From positions 868,001-932,000 of the forward strand of contig OZ006978.1 of NCBI GenBank assembly GCA_963931155.1: DNA of 64,000 bases, in the 5' to 3' direction. The notes under the pieces were generated by a model. It ran no database searches and was not told where the DNA came from. It was given only the letters and a program-made list of their open reading frames with translations. Shown piece after piece: positions 61,317 to 64,000 of this stretch. A program made the position numbers and the translations under genes. Source of the stretch: CALXVA01 sp944392465 (GTDB taxonomy: Bacteria > Bacillota > Clostridia > TANB77 > CAG-508). Within the stretch, counting starts at the first letter, position 1. Each line of letters begins with the position of its first letter.

Positions 61317-61354
61317 TATTGCGAGAACAAAGGGCGACCAAGGTCGCTTTGTTC
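61317..61354 (-). repeat. Dispersed hairpin element, copy 2
   Basis: On the minus strand GAACAAAGCGACC and GGTCGCCCTTTGTTC form a hairpin, followed by TCGCAATA. It matches 54872-54906. Here it lies in the mecA leader, about 60 nt before the start codon. Confidence 0.65.
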
Positions 61355-61661
61355 TTTAGCTATTCTTAAATTTATAAAAAGTTTAAAAAGTAAGCAATTA
61401 TAGTATTACAATATTATATTTGTATAACTAAAAAATGGTAACTAATAATATATCATATAATAAAACAAATTAAAAGACTTTTATCATTTTAATTTTTAAA
61501 ATTAATAAATATTTTATGCTGAGCTTTCAAAATTGTAATTATATTTAAAGATATTTTAAAATTAAAACTCTGACTCTATATTTAGTATTTTTTCACATTT
61601 AGATATTTTAATTTTATCATAATAAATAAAAAAAATAAATAGAAAAACTTTCCTCTAAATC

Positions 61662-61690
61662 TTGAAAAAATTGGCAAGACAAGATATAAT
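61662..61690 (+). promoter_or_regulatory. Promoter of DUF4321-radC-mreBC
   Basis: TTGAAA, 17 nt, TATAAT, 54 nt before the first start codon. Confidence 0.75.
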
Positions 61691-61744
61691 ACATAAGTAT
61701 AGTAATTAAGGTGAATATAAGCAAAAGAGGAGGATATAATAAAT

Positions 61745-62002
61745 ATGGCAACAAGAGATAAAAATATATGGATTTTAGTGGTTTTTATTTTATGTGGTAT
61801 TGTTGTAGGAGGACTTCTTGGAGAGCTTGCATCTAGTGTGGACTTTTTATGGTGGCTTGGCTATGGCCAAAGTTTTGGACTTTCAACACCAATAACATTA
61901 GATTTAAGCGTAATTACTATAACATTTGGATTAATGTTTAAAATAAATATTGCTAGTATAATTGGCATGGTACTTGCCATATTCATATATAGAAAAGTTT
62001 AG
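61745..62002 (+). CDS. DUF4321 small membrane protein
   Basis: An 85-residue protein with two membrane helices (about 9-29 and 58-82) joined by a loop with FLWWLGYGQSFGL. It fits DUF4321, a family of small membrane proteins usually encoded just before radC and mreB in Clostridia, as here. Function unknown; position suggests a link to cell-shape genes. It follows AGAGGAGG. Confidence 0.83.
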   Translation: MATRDKNIWILVVFILCGIVVGGLLGELASSVDFLWWLGYGQSFGLSTPITLDLSVITITFGLMFKINIASIIGMVLAIFIYRKV

Positions 62003-62038
62003 TTTTACTTACGGGGGCTATAGAAAGGATTTATTTTT

Positions 62039-62731
62039 ATGAAAATTAAAGAGCTTCCGTTATCGGAAAGACCATATGAAAAATTAGAAATTTATGGTCC
62101 AGAAAAATTATCAAATGCAGAACTAATTGCAATTATTATAAAAAGTGGAACTAAAGATGAAAGCAGTGTACATATTGCACAAAGAATATTATCTTTAGAA
62201 AAATCAAATGGTACAAACTTAAAATTTTTAACTGAGATGTCTATTAACGAACTTATGAAAATAAAAGGGATTGGAAAAGTAAAAGCAATACAAATTAAAG
62301 CAATTTGCGAGATTGCAAAAAGAATGTCTAGCCCAATGGATATAACTAATATACAAATAAATTCACCTAGAGATGTAGCTAATTTGTTAATGGATGAAAT
62401 GAAATATAAAAAAAGAGAATGTGTAAAAGCTATATTACTAAATGTAAAAAATGTAGTAGTAAAAATTGTAGATATATGTTATGGAGGAACCAATTCTGCA
62501 ATATTAAAGCCTAAAGATGTGTTATATGAAGCAATAAAAATTGAAGCACCAAAGATAATTTTAGTACATAATCATCCTAGCGGAGATCCTACACCAAGTA
62601 AAAAAGATGAGGAATTTACAGAACAGCTTATAAAGGCGACAAAAATTATTGGAGTAGAATTATTAGATCATATTATAATCGGGGATCAAAGTTTTAGGAG
62701 TATTTTTTACTTAAAGAGCTTAAACTGTTAA
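62039..62731 (+). CDS. radC: RadC-family JAB-domain protein
   Basis: A 230-residue protein with a helix-hairpin-helix part (MKIKGIGKVKAIQIKAICE near 75-95) and a C-terminal JAB/MPN domain with the metal motif HNHPSGDPTPSKKDEEF (near residue 178). Despite the name the family has no proven repair role. In Firmicutes it sits before mreB, as here (22 nt gap). Confidence 0.93.
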   Translation: MKIKELPLSERPYEKLEIYGPEKLSNAELIAIIIKSGTKDESSVHIAQRILSLEKSNGTNLKFLTEMSINELMKIKGIGKVKAIQIKAICEIAKRMSSPMDITNIQINSPRDVANLLMDEMKYKKRECVKAILLNVKNVVVKIVDICYGGTNSAILKPKDVLYEAIKIEAPKIILVHNHPSGDPTPSKKDEEFTEQLIKATKIIGVELLDHIIIGDQSFRSIFYLKSLNC

Positions 62732-62753
62732 TATTGGAGAGGGGTTATATTTA

Positions 62754-63786
<1,033 letters not shown>

Positions 63787-63814
63787 TTATTTTGAAAAGG
63801 AATGATTAGCTAAC

Positions 63815-64000
63815 ATGAATAGAAATAAGAAAAATGGAATAATAGGAATTATAATAACAATTATAATCTTAATAATATTAGTTGCATGTACTAATAGCAA
63901 TGTTAACCAATTATCATTTATCGAAAATATTTTTAATGTTTTTGTAATGCCAGTTCAAAATGGATTTACTTATTTAAAAAACAAAATAAGTGGAAATGAT
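63815..64000 (+). CDS. mreC: MreC, N-terminal part (cut by the window end)
   Basis: The first 62 codons of MreC, the periplasmic-type scaffold linking MreB to wall synthases. A helix at about residues 9-24 is followed by the start of the coiled-coil region, with the family word MPVQNGFTYLKNKIS near 44-58. It follows mreB by 28 nt with a distant AAAGGA site. The rest lies outside the window. Confidence 0.88.
   Translation, partial: MNRNKKNGIIGIIITIIILIILVACTNSNVNQLSFIENIFNVFVMPVQNGFTYLKNKISGND

Larger units (their letters stand above)
61303..61744. other. Gene-free stretch between mecA and the DUF4321-radC-mreB unit
   Basis: It holds, from left to right, the dispersed hairpin at 61317-61354, a long AT-rich part (61360-61660) with no structure I can name, and the promoter of the divergent plus-strand unit at 61662-61690. 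Confidence 0.6.

Overview
The window reads as chromosomal DNA of a very low-GC, Gram-positive, endospore-forming anaerobe, most likely an uncultured gut-type Clostridia lineage (genus not identifiable from this sequence). Supporting evidence: sporulation and germination genes (GerMN protein, spmA-spmB, spoIIR, ypeB, a CotF-like coat protein), a superoxide reductase, a 2-hydroxyacyl-CoA dehydratase activase, walJ-rlmH, mecA, and the Bacillus-like order tadA / SRP RNA / dnaX / ybaB / recR. Arginine is written mostly AGA. TTG and GTG starts are common.

Layout. 1-3.2 kb: a noncoding, extremely AT-rich block made of two diverged copies of a roughly 1.1-kb unit. 3.3-12 kb: large dehydratase activase (-), GerMN protein, trmN6-rsmI, abrB, spmAB. 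11.9-12.25 kb: a gene-free stretch with a strong promoter and 13-bp paired ends, a candidate ncRNA. 12.3-15.7 kb (-): rlmH, walJ, murA, spoIIR. 15.8-23.1 kb: unknown gene, galU, pgcA, ttcA, FtsX-type ABC exporter. 23.3-27.6 kb: tRNA-Arg(CCU), tadA, tRNA-Ser(CGA), SRP RNA, dnaX, ybaB, recR. 27.7-34.8 kb: glycolipid synthase, ypeB, murF-ddl, yqeK, DnaJ-like. 34.9-37.8 kb: three-gene unit ending in an orphan VirD4/TraG coupling ATPase. 38-42.5 kb: yhaO-yhaN, prfA, tRNA-Arg(UCU). 42.7-52 kb: CmpB-like, GDT1-like, GldAFG-type ABC unit, YkvI-like, DUF5711, CvpA, LCP. 52-60.4 kb: D,D-carboxypeptidase, comEA, superoxide reductase, tRNA-fMet, ZIP, pcrA, coat proteins, M23 peptidase. 60.6-64 kb: mecA, then DUF4321-radC-mreB-mreC (cut by the window end).

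The outstanding observation is a recoding rule. Three conserved genes (virD4-like, pcrA, mreB) each need exactly one +1 frameshift. At all three the zero-frame codon at the break is CGG, the C is superfluous, and reading resumes on a glycine codon (GGT, GGA, GGA), restoring conserved motifs without an inserted residue. In a manual scan of all the other genes I found no in-frame CGG, although CGG occurs out of frame dozens of times. CGG therefore looks like a non-standard +1 shift signal (C-GGN read as Gly) rather than an arginine codon. The window encodes TadA, whose inosine-34 Arg tRNA reads CGU, CGC and CGA but not CGG, and its two Arg tRNAs serve AGG and AGA, which fits a CGG without a normal decoder.

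Other points of interest are a 40-nt leader with a hairpin beside the ribosome site shared by the unrelated GDT1-like and mecA genes, a dispersed hairpin, an excess of the DnaA-box-like 9-mer TGTGGATAA, a terminator hairpin that carries the next gene's ribosome site, and two genes whose ribosome sites point to ATT starts.
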